Source of the DNA: SIG480 sp045636865
GTDB taxonomy: Bacteria; Bacillota; Clostridia; Oscillospirales; JAAYXM01
Assembly (NCBI GenBank): GCA_045636865.1
Contig: JAZTYJ010000013.1
Location: forward strand, 1-64,000
Reading direction: 5' to 3'
DNA length: 64,000 nucleotides
This document shows, piece after piece, positions 16,508 to 25,306 of this stretch. Both the position numbers and the translations under genes were made by a program. Position 1 is the stretch's first letter, and each line of letters begins with the position of its first letter. The notes under the pieces are model-generated. The model saw nothing but the letters and a program-made list of their open reading frames with translations. It did no database searches and was not told the origin of the DNA.

Positions 16508-17998
16508 ATGAAATTGAAATCAACAGAAAAACTCGAAAATGGAAAGGTATGTCTTGAAATCCAGGTTGAGAAGCCTGAATTTGATGACGCTATGAATAAA
16601 GCATACCTTAAGAACAGAGCAAAGATTGCAGTTCCGGGCTTCCGTAAGGGCAAGGCTCCGAGAGCTATGATTGAGCGTATGTACGGTGCAGGCGTATTCA
16701 CGGAAGACGCTATCAACATCGCATATCCGGCTGCATATGAAGCTGCAGTTATCGAAAGCGGTATCGAGCCGGTTGACTATCCGGAAGTTGAGCTTGTAGA
16801 CATCACAGAAGACGGCTTTGTTATGAAGACTACGGTTACTGTAAAGCCTGAAGTCAAGCTCGGCAAGTACAAGGGCATCGAAGCTGAAAAGCTCCCGGTT
16901 TCAGTTACAAAGAAGGACGTTGAAGCAGAGCTTAACGTTTTGCTTGAGAGAAATGCACGCCTCATCACAGTTGAGCGCGCAGCAAAGGACGGTGATACAG
17001 TTATCATTGACTTTGAAGGCTTTGTTGATGATGTTGCATTTGAAGGCGGCAAGGGCGAAAACCACAGCTTGAAGCTCGGTTCAAATCAGTTTATTCCGGG
17101 ATTTGAAGCACAGCTCGTCGGAAAGAGCGCAGGAGAAGAGTGCGACGTTAACGTTACATTCCCGAAGGAATACCACGCAGAAGACCTTTCAGGCAAGGAT
17201 GCTGTGTTTAAGGTAAAGGTTCACGAAGTTAAAGAAACAGAGCTTCCGGCTCTCGATGATGAGTTTGCAAAGGACGTTTCTGAATTTGAAACACTTGACG
17301 AGCTCAAAAAGAGCATCGAGGCAAAGATTCGTGAAACACGCGAGAAGATGTCAGACGAAGGTTTTGAAGCTGCAATCATGAAGGTTGTTGTTTCAAAGAT
17401 GAAGGCTGATATCCCTGAAGTTATGATCAACGCACAGCTTGACAACATCTGCAACGACTTCGGTCAGCGTCTCCAGATGCAGGGCATCACACTTGAACAG
17501 TACCTTGAAATGATGCAGTCAAATATGGAAGACTTCCGCAAGAACTTCTATGCACAGGCAGAAGAGCAGGTCAAGTCTCGTCTTGCTCTTGAGGCTATCG
17601 CAAAGGCAGAGAAGATCGAGCCGACAGACGAAGATGTTGAAGCTGAATATACAAAGCTTTCAGAGCAGTATGGTATGCCGGTAGAGCGCATCAAGGGATT
17701 CCTCTCATATGAAGCAATGAAGAGCGATCTTTACACAATCAAGGCTCTTGCATTCCTCCGTGAGAATGCAGTTGCAAAGGCTCCTGAGAAGAAGACTACA
17801 ACAAAGAAAGCAGCTTCAGCAGATGCAGAGAAGAAGCCTGCAGCTAAGAAAACAACTGCTAAGAAGGCAGAGGGCGATGCACCTGCAAAGAAGACAGCAA
17901 CAAAGAAGGCAGCTTCAGCAGACGCAGAAAAGAAGCCGGCTGCAAAGAAGACAACTACAGCTAAAAAGACAACAAAGAAAGCTGAAGATAAAGAATAA
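16508..17998 (+). CDS. tig: Trigger factor with a lysine/alanine-rich histone H1-like C-terminal tail
   Basis: Ribosome-bound chaperone and peptidyl-prolyl isomerase. The ribosome-docking signature PGFRKGKAP lies near residue 45. The FKBP-type PPIase domain covers about residues 150-240 (GDTVIIDFEGFVDDVAFEGG), and the C-terminal chaperone arms run to about residue 424. Normal trigger factors end there (about 430). This one continues for 72 residues of almost only Lys, Ala, Thr, Pro, Asp and Glu, with two copies of a KKAASADAEKKPAAKKTT unit 33 codons apart. Such tails look like histone H1 or bacterial histone-like repeats and would bind RNA or DNA; this is inference. The frame is intact and the codon use continues that of the core. 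ATG 16508 has GAAAGGA upstream. Confidence 0.95.
   Translation: MKLKSTEKLENGKVCLEIQVEKPEFDDAMNKAYLKNRAKIAVPGFRKGKAPRAMIERMYGAGVFTEDAINIAYPAAYEAAVIESGIEPVDYPEVELVDITEDGFVMKTTVTVKPEVKLGKYKGIEAEKLPVSVTKKDVEAELNVLLERNARLITVERAAKDGDTVIIDFEGFVDDVAFEGGKGENHSLKLGSNQFIPGFEAQLVGKSAGEECDVNVTFPKEYHAEDLSGKDAVFKVKVHEVKETELPALDDEFAKDVSEFETLDELKKSIEAKIRETREKMSDEGFEAAIMKVVVSKMKADIPEVMINAQLDNICNDFGQRLQMQGITLEQYLEMMQSNMEDFRKNFYAQAEEQVKSRLALEAIAKAEKIEPTDEDVEAEYTKLSEQYGMPVERIKGFLSYEAMKSDLYTIKALAFLRENAVAKAPEKKTTTKKAASADAEKKPAAKKTTAKKAEGDAPAKKTATKKAASADAEKKPAAKKTTTAKKTTKKAEDKE
17801..17958 (+). repeat. Two-copy 99-nt-period coding repeat in the tig tail
   Basis: ACAAAGAAAGCAGCTTCAGC at 17801 recurs as a near copy at 17900, and about 59 nt after each start remain similar (17801-17859 and 17900-17958). 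Third-position differences show the duplication is not very recent. Confidence 0.75.
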
Positions 17999-18032
17999 TT
18001 TACCAGTTTTTAGGGTATAGTATATGTGTTGG

Positions 18033-18070
18033 GATAGGCGGGAGGAGTTTTTCCTCGCGCCTATCTTTAA
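18033..18070 (+). terminator. Strong hairpin between tig and clpP
   Basis: GATAGGCG and CGCCTATC pair (18033-18040 with 18058-18065), the stem continues as GAGGA/TCCTC after a single mismatch, and the loop is GTTTT. Only TTTAAAAT follows, so termination may be partial and clpP may be read through. A TATAGT at 18016 could be a -10 element but lacks a -35. Confidence 0.65.
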
Positions 18071-18091
18071 AATAAAAGAGGAGTGAAAAAT

Positions 18092-18676
18092 ATGAGTTTA
18101 GTTCCTATGGTAGTTGAACAGACAAATCGCGGTGAAAGATCTTATGACATTTTCTCGCGACTTTTAAACGACAGAATAATCATTTTGTCAGAAGAAGTAA
18201 ATGATACAACAGCTTCGCTTATCGTTGCACAGCTTTTATACCTTGAATCACAGGACCCTGACAAGGATATTTATTTTTATATCAACTCTCCGGGCGGTTC
18301 AATCACTGCGGGTATGGCAATTTTCGACACTATGAATTTCATCAAATGTGATGTTTCAACAATTTGTGTCGGTATGGCAGCTTCCATGGGCGCATTCCTT
18401 CTCTCAGCAGGAACTCCCGGAAAGCGCCTTGCGCTTCCGAATTCTGAAATTATGATTCATCAGCCGCTTTCGGGTATGCAGGGACAGGCAACGGATATTA
18501 AAATCCATGCAGACAGAATAATAAGAATTAAAAAGCAGCTCAATGAAAAGCTTGCTGAGTTTACGGGAAAGCCGCTTGAGACTATTGAAGCAGACACAGA
18601 GCGCGACAACTTTATGACAGCAGAAGAGGCCGTTGAATACGGACTTGTTGATAAGGTGATTTCAAAGCGTCAGTAA
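18092..18676 (+). CDS. clpP: ATP-dependent Clp protease proteolytic subunit ClpP
   Basis: Self-compartmentalised serine protease that works with ClpX. With the ATG at 18092 it is 194 residues, and the catalytic Ser98 (GMAASMGAF) and His123 (EIMIHQPLSG) fall at the same numbers as in Bacillus ClpP; the Asp is in ETIEADTERDNFM near residue 172. An upstream GTG at 18083 is in frame but overlaps the AGAGGAG site, so the ATG is chosen. ClpX begins 20 nt downstream. No CtsR or CIRCE operator was recognised upstream. Confidence 0.96.
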   Translation: MSLVPMVVEQTNRGERSYDIFSRLLNDRIIILSEEVNDTTASLIVAQLLYLESQDPDKDIYFYINSPGGSITAGMAIFDTMNFIKCDVSTICVGMAASMGAFLLSAGTPGKRLALPNSEIMIHQPLSGMQGQATDIKIHADRIIRIKKQLNEKLAEFTGKPLETIEADTERDNFMTAEEAVEYGLVDKVISKRQ

Positions 18677-18696
18677 TTTTAGAACGGAGTCAGGAT

Positions 18697-19950
18697 ATGT
18701 CTGATAAAAAACTTGGAACAATTTGTACTTTTTGCGGAGAAGAAATAGCTCCCGGCACACGAACATTTGCCGGAGTTAACGGTCAGATCTGCGAAAATTG
18801 TGTTGATATATGCAAGGCTTATCTCGAGTCGTTGAGAGAAGCTGATATGCCGGAGAAAGCAGATGCCGTTTCAGGCGGAATGACGCTTTTAAAACCGCGT
18901 GAAATCCACGAAAAACTCAACGAGTATATCGTCGGTCAGGAAGGTGCAAAGCTTGCGCTTAGTGTAGCTGTATACAACCACTATAAAAGGATTTTTTATA
19001 ACGAGGTTGACGATGTTGAGCTCCAGAAGAGCAATATCCTTATGATAGGTCCGACGGGCTCGGGAAAAACGTTATTTGCACAGACTCTTGCAAAGATGCT
19101 CAATGTTCCGTTTGCGATTGCTGATGCTACAACGCTTACAGAAGCCGGATATGTCGGTGAAGACGTAGAAAATATTCTTCTCCGTCTTATTCAGGCGGCG
19201 GATTATGACATAGAAGCTGCAGAACGCGGAATTATTTTTATCGACGAAATCGACAAAATTGCAAGAAAAAGCGAAAATACGTCAATAACACGAGATGTAT
19301 CGGGTGAGGGTGTTCAGCAGGCAATACTCAAAATCCTCGAAGGAACAGTTGCAAACGTTCCTCCGCAGGGTGGAAGAAAGCATCCGCATCAGGAGTTTAT
19401 CCAGATTGATACAAGCAACATTCTCTTCATCTGCGGCGGTGCTTTTGACGGTATTGAGCGCGTTATTTCAAAGAGAAAAACACAAAACGGAATCGGCTTC
19501 GGTTCTGAAGTGACATCAAAGTCAAAAGAGGATAAGGCGGCACTTCTTGCAGACGTTCAGCCGCACGACCTTCTTAAGTTTGGAATTATTCCCGAACTCG
19601 TAGGAAGACTTCCTGTTATCGCTCCGCTTACACCGCTTGACAAAGAAGCTATGATAAGCATTCTCACAAAGCCGAAGAATGCGCTTACAAAGCAATATAT
19701 CCGTTTGCTTGAAATGGATAATGTGGAGCTTCAGTTTGAAGAAAAAGCCCTTGAAAAGGTTGCTGAACTCGCAATAGAGAGGGGAATAGGCGCCCGTGGT
19801 CTTCGCGCAGTGCTCGAGGGAGTTATGCAGAAGATTATGTACGATGTGCCGTCCGATCCGGATATAGAGAAAATCACGGTGACAGAGGCGTGCGTCGAGA
19901 AGAAAGATGCACCCAAAATAGAAAGAAAGAAGTTAAAATCAGCGCAGTAA
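18697..19950 (+). CDS. clpX: ATP-dependent Clp protease ATP-binding subunit ClpX
   Basis: AAA+ unfoldase of ClpXP. The 417-residue protein has the N-terminal C4 zinc-binding domain (CTFCGEE and CENCVDICKAY), Walker A GPTGSGKTLFAQ, Walker B GIIFIDEIDKIA and sensor elements in GGAFDGIERVISKR, with the C-terminal AAA lid (ERGIGARGLRAVLEGVMQ). The IGF-type ClpP-docking loop is readable as NGIGFGSEV. The tig-clpP-clpX-lon-ysxC order is conserved in Firmicutes. Lon follows after 16 nt. Confidence 0.97.
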   Translation: MSDKKLGTICTFCGEEIAPGTRTFAGVNGQICENCVDICKAYLESLREADMPEKADAVSGGMTLLKPREIHEKLNEYIVGQEGAKLALSVAVYNHYKRIFYNEVDDVELQKSNILMIGPTGSGKTLFAQTLAKMLNVPFAIADATTLTEAGYVGEDVENILLRLIQAADYDIEAAERGIIFIDEIDKIARKSENTSITRDVSGEGVQQAILKILEGTVANVPPQGGRKHPHQEFIQIDTSNILFICGGAFDGIERVISKRKTQNGIGFGSEVTSKSKEDKAALLADVQPHDLLKFGIIPELVGRLPVIAPLTPLDKEAMISILTKPKNALTKQYIRLLEMDNVELQFEEKALEKVAELAIERGIGARGLRAVLEGVMQKIMYDVPSDPDIEKITVTEACVEKKDAPKIERKKLKSAQ

Positions 19951-19966
19951 AGGAGGAGATTACACA

Positions 19967-22396
19967 ATGATGCCTGAAAACACAGTCAGAAGAGGCATTA
20001 TGCCGGTTCTTCCGCTTCGTGGTCTCACAGCGTTTCCTCATATGATGCTCAACTTTGATGTTGGGCGTGATAAGTCAATGAAGTCTCTTGACAATGCAAT
20101 GGCAAAGGATCAGAATATTTTTCTCGTTGCGCAGAGAGAAATAAAAACAGATAATCCGAAGCCTGAAGATATATTTCTTGTAGGAACGGTTGCTAAAGTA
20201 AAGCAGGTTCTTAAGTTTCCCGCTAACAATACGAGAGTTTTGGTTGAGGGTGTTTACCGCGCAAAAATTCTCAATGTTATTCATACAGAGCCCTTTATCG
20301 AAGCGGAGGTAGAAGAGCTCGTTACTCCGGCAATACGCGAAAATTCAATTAAAAACGAAGCTCTGATGCGTTCAACCCAGGAGCTTTTTTCGGAGTATGC
20401 CGAATTTGCTCCGAAGATAGCAAATGACGTTATGCTCAACGTTATTTCAGCAGAAACAATGGGAGATCTTGCTGATTATATAGCACAGAGTATCCCGTCA
20501 AAGTTTACGAATAAGCAGATGGTGCTTGAGGAGCTTCATCCGTATAAGAGACTTTCTCTTGTTTATAAGCTTCTTGCAAGAGAACTTGAGATTTTTAAGG
20601 TTGAACACAACATCGCAGGCAAAGTTCAGGAGCAGATGGACAAGAATCAGCGCGATTATTTCCTTCGCGAGCAGATGAAAGCCATCCACGACGAACTTGG
20701 CGACGGCGATGAGGCTGAAAGCGAATACGAAGAGTATGTGATGAAGATTGAAAGCCTCAATCTTCCAAATGAGATTTCCGAAAAGTTGTTCAAAGAAGCC
20801 TCTCGTCTTCGCAAGATGCAGACAAACTCACCCGAAAGCGGAGTTGTAAGAACATATCTCGATACGGTTCTTGAGCTTCCGTGGAATACAAAAACAAAGG
20901 ATAAGCTCAATCTTTCTTCTGCCGCAAAGGTTCTTGATAAAGGACATTACGGTATGGAGAAAGTAAAAGAGAGAATCCTTGAGTTTCTTGCAGTAAAGCA
21001 GCTTTCACCGAAAAGCAACAGCCAGATAATATGCCTTGTGGGACCTCCGGGTGTTGGTAAAACTTCTATCGGCAAGAGTATCGCAGAGGCTATGGGCAGA
21101 AAGTTTGCAAGGCTTTCTCTCGGTGGTGTGCGCGACGAGGCTGATATCAGAGGACACAGAAAAACGTATATCGGCGCAATGCCGGGCAGAATTATGAGCG
21201 CAGTAAAGACTGCAGGCTCTAAAAACGCACTCATTCTTCTCGATGAGATAGATAAGATGTCAAGCGATTTCAGAGGAGATCCGTCAGCTGCGATGCTCGA
21301 AGTTCTTGATTCTGAGCAAAACGTTGCATTCAGAGATCATTACCTTGAAATTCCGTTTGACCTTTCCGATGTTCTTTTCATCACAACGGCGAACACAACT
21401 TCAACTATTCCGCTTCCGCTTCTTGACCGAATGGAGGTCATTGAGCTTACAAGCTATACAGTTGAAGACAAGTTCCACATTGCAAAGAATCATCTTATTA
21501 AGAAACAGATGGATAAAAACGGCATTACATCAGCTATGATGAGAATATCTGATGATGCGATTTATAAAATCATTTCAGATTATACGCGTGAAGCGGGTGT
21601 CCGTACCCTTGAGCGAGAGATCGGAACACTTATGCGCAAAGCAGCTCGTATTATTGTTTCGGGCAAAGACAAGAAGCTTAAGATTACCGGGAAAAACATT
21701 CCCGACTTTCTCGGTGTTGAGAAGTTTAAAGAAGATAAGCTTTTTGACGGAAAAGAGGCAGGAGTTGTAAACGGTCTTGCGTGGACTGCTGTCGGCGGTG
21801 AAATTCTTGAGGTTGAAGTCAATGTAACCGAAGGTACCGGCAAGCTTGAAATCACGGGAAATCTCGGAACGGTTATGAATGAATCCGCGAAGGCGGCCTT
21901 GACCTATGTAAGAAGTCGTGTAAAGGAATATAACATTACAGCGGATTTTTATAAAACCAAAGACATTCATATCCATTTTCCTGAGGGTGCGATTCCGAAA
22001 GATGGTCCGTCTGCCGGTATAACCATCGCAACGGCTCTTGTATCGGCGCTTACGGGTATTCCGGCACGAAACGATATTGCAATGACTGGTGAGATTTCAA
22101 TCCGCGGAAGAGTTCTTCCGATAGGTGGTCTTAAGGAAAAAACAATGGCTGCATACCGCCACGGTATAAGGACAGTTATTATCCCTGAAGATAATTTCAA
22201 GGACCTTGATGAAATAGACAAGACTGTTCGGAGTTCTCTCAATTTCGTTACTGCAAGCCACGCGGATCAGGTTATAAGATGCGCGATAGAAATTCCGGAT
22301 AATATGGAACTGCAGAATGAAGAGAGGAAAGATTCTTTCAGCCCGATAACTGAGGAAAAAGAGTCTTACAGAAAGATTCACGGCATTCGCCAGTAG
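19967..22396 (+). CDS. lon: ATP-dependent protease Lon (LonA)
   Basis: AAA+ serine protease for misfolded and regulatory proteins. The 809-residue length is full. The N-terminal substrate domain starts VLPLRGLTAFPHMMLNFDVG; Walker A is GPPGVGKTSIGKS and Walker B is NALILLDEIDKM. The C-terminal protease domain has the catalytic Ser in PKDGPSAGITIATALVSALT and the catalytic Lys within PIGGLKEKTMAAYRHGI. No membrane segment is present, so it is LonA rather than LonB. AGGAGG precedes the ATG pair at 19967/19970; the first is used. YsxC begins 10 nt after the stop. Confidence 0.97.
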   Translation: MMPENTVRRGIMPVLPLRGLTAFPHMMLNFDVGRDKSMKSLDNAMAKDQNIFLVAQREIKTDNPKPEDIFLVGTVAKVKQVLKFPANNTRVLVEGVYRAKILNVIHTEPFIEAEVEELVTPAIRENSIKNEALMRSTQELFSEYAEFAPKIANDVMLNVISAETMGDLADYIAQSIPSKFTNKQMVLEELHPYKRLSLVYKLLARELEIFKVEHNIAGKVQEQMDKNQRDYFLREQMKAIHDELGDGDEAESEYEEYVMKIESLNLPNEISEKLFKEASRLRKMQTNSPESGVVRTYLDTVLELPWNTKTKDKLNLSSAAKVLDKGHYGMEKVKERILEFLAVKQLSPKSNSQIICLVGPPGVGKTSIGKSIAEAMGRKFARLSLGGVRDEADIRGHRKTYIGAMPGRIMSAVKTAGSKNALILLDEIDKMSSDFRGDPSAAMLEVLDSEQNVAFRDHYLEIPFDLSDVLFITTANTTSTIPLPLLDRMEVIELTSYTVEDKFHIAKNHLIKKQMDKNGITSAMMRISDDAIYKIISDYTREAGVRTLEREIGTLMRKAARIIVSGKDKKLKITGKNIPDFLGVEKFKEDKLFDGKEAGVVNGLAWTAVGGEILEVEVNVTEGTGKLEITGNLGTVMNESAKAALTYVRSRVKEYNITADFYKTKDIHIHFPEGAIPKDGPSAGITIATALVSALTGIPARNDIAMTGEISIRGRVLPIGGLKEKTMAAYRHGIRTVIIPEDNFKDLDEIDKTVRSSLNFVTASHADQVIRCAIEIPDNMELQNEERKDSFSPITEEKESYRKIHGIRQ

Positions 22397-22406
22397 GAGC
22401 GATATT

Positions 22407-23006
22407 ATGGCAGAGAAAGCAAAATTGAATTTGCATATAGCAGAGTTTATTAAATCTGCTGCAACACCGGCAGGTCTTATTGATACTGATTTTCCGCAGA
22501 TAATTTTTGCCGGTAAATCAAATGTCGGTAAATCTTCCGTAATTAATCGTATTTTAAACCGCAAGAATTTTGCGCGCGTTGGAGCATCGCCCGGAAAGAC
22601 AATTCATATCAATTACTTTTTAATTGACAAGAAAGTTTATCTTGTTGATTTGCCGGGATATGGATATGCAAAAGTTTCCGCAAAGGAAAAAGAGCGCTGG
22701 AACAAGCTTATAGAAACATATCTTAACCGTGACGATGCATTTTCTCTCGGAATTTTTATAGTTGATATCCGACATAAACCCACAGCAGACGATGTTGTTA
22801 TGGCAGAATGGTTCATCAACTCGCAGATTCCGTTTTATGTAGTTGCAAACAAGTCGGACAAGCTCAAAAAGAGCCAGATAGAGCCGGCAATCGAGCTGAT
22901 TTCAGAAACTCTGAATGTTCCAAAAGAGATAATATTTCCGTTTTCTGCCGAGAAGGGCGACGGGCGCGATGATATAGTCCGCGTTATTTTAAACTCACTT
23001 GAATAA
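22407..23006 (+). CDS. ysxC: Ribosome biogenesis GTP-binding protein YsxC/EngB
   Basis: Small essential GTPase acting late in 50S assembly. The 199-residue length is typical. G1 is FAGKSNVGKSSVINR, G3 is VDLPGYGYAK (D-x-P-G), and G4 is VANKSDKLKK. The Arg-rich stretch before switch I (GASPGKTIHINYF) is the EngB pattern. Lon-ysxC linkage is conserved in Firmicutes. The ATG has AGGAGCG upstream. Confidence 0.96.
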   Translation: MAEKAKLNLHIAEFIKSAATPAGLIDTDFPQIIFAGKSNVGKSSVINRILNRKNFARVGASPGKTIHINYFLIDKKVYLVDLPGYGYAKVSAKEKERWNKLIETYLNRDDAFSLGIFIVDIRHKPTADDVVMAEWFINSQIPFYVVANKSDKLKKSQIEPAIELISETLNVPKEIIFPFSAEKGDGRDDIVRVILNSLE

Positions 23007-23026
23007 ACTATATGGAGGTGTGGACA

Positions 23027-24328
23027 ATGTTTATTTCAGATTCATTATCGGTCAACTCTGCCGGTCATCTTACGATAGGCGGAGTGGATGTCTGCGACCT
23101 TGCAAAAAAATATGAAACACCTCTCTACATTATGGATGAGGATAAAATCCGACGTACATGCAGAGCATATTACACGGCTCTTAGTGAGTGCTACGGAGAG
23201 AATTTTACAATTCACTATGCAAGCAAAGCGTTTTCAACAAAGGCAATATATAAAATTATCGACGAAGAAAACCTTTTTGCTGATGTTGTTTCGGGTGGAG
23301 AGCTCTTTACTGCACTTTCAGCAGGACTTAAACCTGAAAAAATTTCTTTTCACGGAAACAATAAAACTCTTCGTGAAATTACCTTTGCGCTTGATAACAA
23401 TATCGGTGAATTTATTGTTGATAACAGTGAAGAGCTGTATCGCATTAATGAAGAGGCGAAAAAACGCAACAAGTTGGCAACGGTTTCTTTCAGAATAAAG
23501 CCCGGTGTGGATGCTCACACCCACGATTTCATTAAAACAGGACAGATTGATTCAAAATTCGGCGTTGCTCTTGAAAACGGCGAAGCATTTGAGATTATCA
23601 AAGAAGCTCTGGCTCTTGAAAATGTCAGGGTAGCGGGCGTTCATTGTCATATTGGTTCGCAGATTTTTGATTCTGACCCGTTTGCATATGCCGCAAAGGT
23701 TATGATGACATTTATTTCTGAAATAAAAGAAAAACTCGCATTTGAAATAAAAGAGCTCAATCTCGGCGGCGGTTTTGGTGTAAAGTATGTAGAGTCGGAT
23801 AACCCGAATTCAATTTACGATTCGGTTAAAGTTTTTACTGATGCAGTAAAAGAAGAGGCGAAAACTCTTAGCCTAAACCTTCCGCATATCTCAATTGAGC
23901 CGGGAAGATCCATTGTAGCAGAAGCCGGTATTACTGTCTACACAGTCGGCTCCGTCAAGGAAATTAAAGGTATCAGAAACTACGCCGCGGTTGACGGCGG
24001 AATGACCGATAATCCGAGATATGCACTTTATAATGCTGAATATACAATGCTCTTGCCCGATAGACCGCAGGCACAGGCCACGGAGACATACACCGTTGCA
24101 GGAAGAAACTGCGAAAGCGGCGATTTGCTCGGAGAAAACATATCTCTTCCGAAACTTGCGGCGGGTGATCTTCTTTGTGTCCTTACAACAGGCGCATACA
24201 ATTATTCGATGGCATCAAACTATAACAGAGTTCCGCGTCCGCCTGTTGTTATGGTAAGAGACGGAAACGACCGCGTTGTGGTTAAGAGGGAAACATACGA
24301 AGATTTAATTTCAAACGATTTAGTTTAA
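23027..24328 (+). CDS. lysA: Diaminopimelate decarboxylase
   Basis: PLP enzyme, fold type III, that converts meso-diaminopimelate to L-lysine. 433 residues. The PLP lysine is in HYASKAFSTKAIYKI. Further motifs are GVHCHIGSQIFD, the glycine-rich NLGGGFGVKY and EPGRSIVAEAG, and the C-terminal catalytic Cys-Glu in NCESGDLLGEN. ATG 23027 is chosen because GGAGGTG lies immediately upstream; the in-frame ATG at 23012 would place that site inside the gene. The upstream diaminopimelate enzymes DapA, DapB and Asd are encoded on the other strand at 53.9-56.7 kb. Confidence 0.96.
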   Translation: MFISDSLSVNSAGHLTIGGVDVCDLAKKYETPLYIMDEDKIRRTCRAYYTALSECYGENFTIHYASKAFSTKAIYKIIDEENLFADVVSGGELFTALSAGLKPEKISFHGNNKTLREITFALDNNIGEFIVDNSEELYRINEEAKKRNKLATVSFRIKPGVDAHTHDFIKTGQIDSKFGVALENGEAFEIIKEALALENVRVAGVHCHIGSQIFDSDPFAYAAKVMMTFISEIKEKLAFEIKELNLGGGFGVKYVESDNPNSIYDSVKVFTDAVKEEAKTLSLNLPHISIEPGRSIVAEAGITVYTVGSVKEIKGIRNYAAVDGGMTDNPRYALYNAEYTMLLPDRPQAQATETYTVAGRNCESGDLLGENISLPKLAAGDLLCVLTTGAYNYSMASNYNRVPRPPVVMVRDGNDRVVVKRETYEDLISNDLV

Positions 24329-24336
24329 AATTTTTC

Positions 24337-24365
24337 TTGACAAAACGTTTTTTTGATGCTATAAT
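24337..24365 (+). promoter_or_regulatory. Consensus sigma-A promoter for infC-rpmI-rplT
   Basis: TTGACA at 24337-24342 and TATAAT at 24360-24365 with exactly 17 nt between: a fully consensus promoter, as expected for translation genes. Confidence 0.9.
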
Positions 24366-24371
24366 TCATTT

Positions 24372-24519
24372 GTTATAAGAAAGTAGGGCTTGCCCGTCCT
24401 CACCTTAAGCTTTCGGCAAAAAGGTCAATATCGTCTTTGAATTCGGTTTTGAGCCGGGTTATGATGTCTTTTGAGCACGGGTTAGTTTTGCCCGTGCTTT
24501 TTAGTTTTGGAGGTGCTTT
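24372..24519 (+). promoter_or_regulatory. L20-type leader with attenuator upstream of infC
   Basis: The 148-nt leader contains local hairpins (GGGCTTGCCC, and TCGG-TTTTGA-GCCGG) and ends in an intrinsic terminator, AGCACGGG/CCCGTGCT (24474-24481 with 24491-24498) plus TTTTT, that stands between promoter and gene. This is the classical arrangement of the L20 leader, in which free ribosomal protein L20 promotes termination. The layout is seen directly; L20 as effector is from family knowledge. Confidence 0.7.
24474..24503 (+). terminator. Attenuator terminator inside the infC leader
   Basis: Eight-pair GC-rich stem, 9-nt loop and a T5 tail 17 nt upstream of the infC start codon. It must be bypassed for infC-rpmI-rplT expression. 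Confidence 0.8.
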
Positions 24520-25053
24520 ATTATCAGCAAGGTAGAACATCAGATCAATGAAGAAATTCGTGATAAGGAAATCCGCCTTATCGACGCAGAAGGTAATCAG
24601 GTTGGAGTTGTTTCTTCTGAAGAAGCATTAAGGCTCGCAGAAGAGAGCGATCTCGATCTTGTAAAAATTGCGCCGCAGGCAGTTCCGCCCGTCTGCAGAA
24701 TTATGGATTATGGTAAATTCAAATTCGAGCAGGAAAAAAGGGAAAAGGAAGCACGAAAAAATCAGCGCGTAATCGAAGTTAAGGAAGTCCGTATGACTCC
24801 GAGCATTGACGTGCACGACTTTGAAGTTAAAATGAATAATGCTATTCGTTTTTTAAAGTCAGGTTGCAAGGTCAAGGTTGCTGTCCGATTCAAGGGACGT
24901 GAGCTTGCTCACACAAACCTCGGCACAGAGCTTCTTAACCGTTTTGCTGAAGGTTGTTCAGAGTTTTGCAATGTTGACAAAGCTCCAAAGCTTGAGGGAC
25001 GTCAGATGGTTATGTTTATCTCATCGAAAGTTCCTCCGAAGTCAAACAATTAG
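24520..25053 (+). CDS. infC: Translation initiation factor IF-3, AUU start codon
   Basis: Binds the 30S subunit and checks start-codon selection. No ATG, GTG or TTG fits the N-terminus. The reading frame instead opens ATT-ATC-AGC-AAG at 24520, with GGAGGT 5 nt upstream, giving an IF-3 beginning (M)ISKVEHQINEEIRDKEIRL, the family N-terminus. AUU is the classic rare infC start by which IF-3 represses its own translation. The protein has 177 residues, with the conserved linker region VCRIMDYGKFKFEQEKREKE and the C-terminal domain segment VKVAVRFKGRELAHTN. Starting at the internal ATG 24703 would delete the whole N-terminal domain. Confidence 0.95.
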   Translation: MISKVEHQINEEIRDKEIRLIDAEGNQVGVVSSEEALRLAEESDLDLVKIAPQAVPPVCRIMDYGKFKFEQEKREKEARKNQRVIEVKEVRMTPSIDVHDFEVKMNNAIRFLKSGCKVKVAVRFKGRELAHTNLGTELLNRFAEGCSEFCNVDKAPKLEGRQMVMFISSKVPPKSNN

Positions 25054-25081
25054 TAAATAATTCACGAGAGGAGAAATTATC

Positions 25082-25279
25082 ATGCCTAAGATTAAAACAC
25101 ATAGCGGTGCATCAAAGCGTTTCAAGGTTACAAAGAACGGCAAGGTTAAAATCAACCGTGCAAACCGTCGCCATATCTTGAACAAGAAGAGCACAAAGCT
25201 CAAGAGAGGTCTTCGCCAGGCAGCTTATGCTTCACCGGCAAACGAGGCAACTCTCAAGCGTTTAGTTCCTTACAATTAA
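25082..25279 (+). CDS. rpmI: 50S ribosomal protein L35
   Basis: 65-residue, highly basic protein. It starts MPKIKTHSGASKRFKVTKNG, the L35 signature, and ends with LKRLVPYN. GAGAGGAG precedes the ATG. It is the second gene of the infC-rpmI-rplT operon, 28 nt after infC, and should be under the same L20 leader control. Confidence 0.98.
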   Translation: MPKIKTHSGASKRFKVTKNGKVKINRANRRHILNKKSTKLKRGLRQAAYASPANEATLKRLVPYN

Positions 25280-25306
25280 GATTTACGAAACAGGAGGTTT
25301 TATAGA

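Noticed and set aside
17748..18020. Separate small basic protein at the tig tail in another frame
   Set aside because: It arises from the repetitive AAG/GCA-rich tail of tig; the in-frame tail continues tig without a break.
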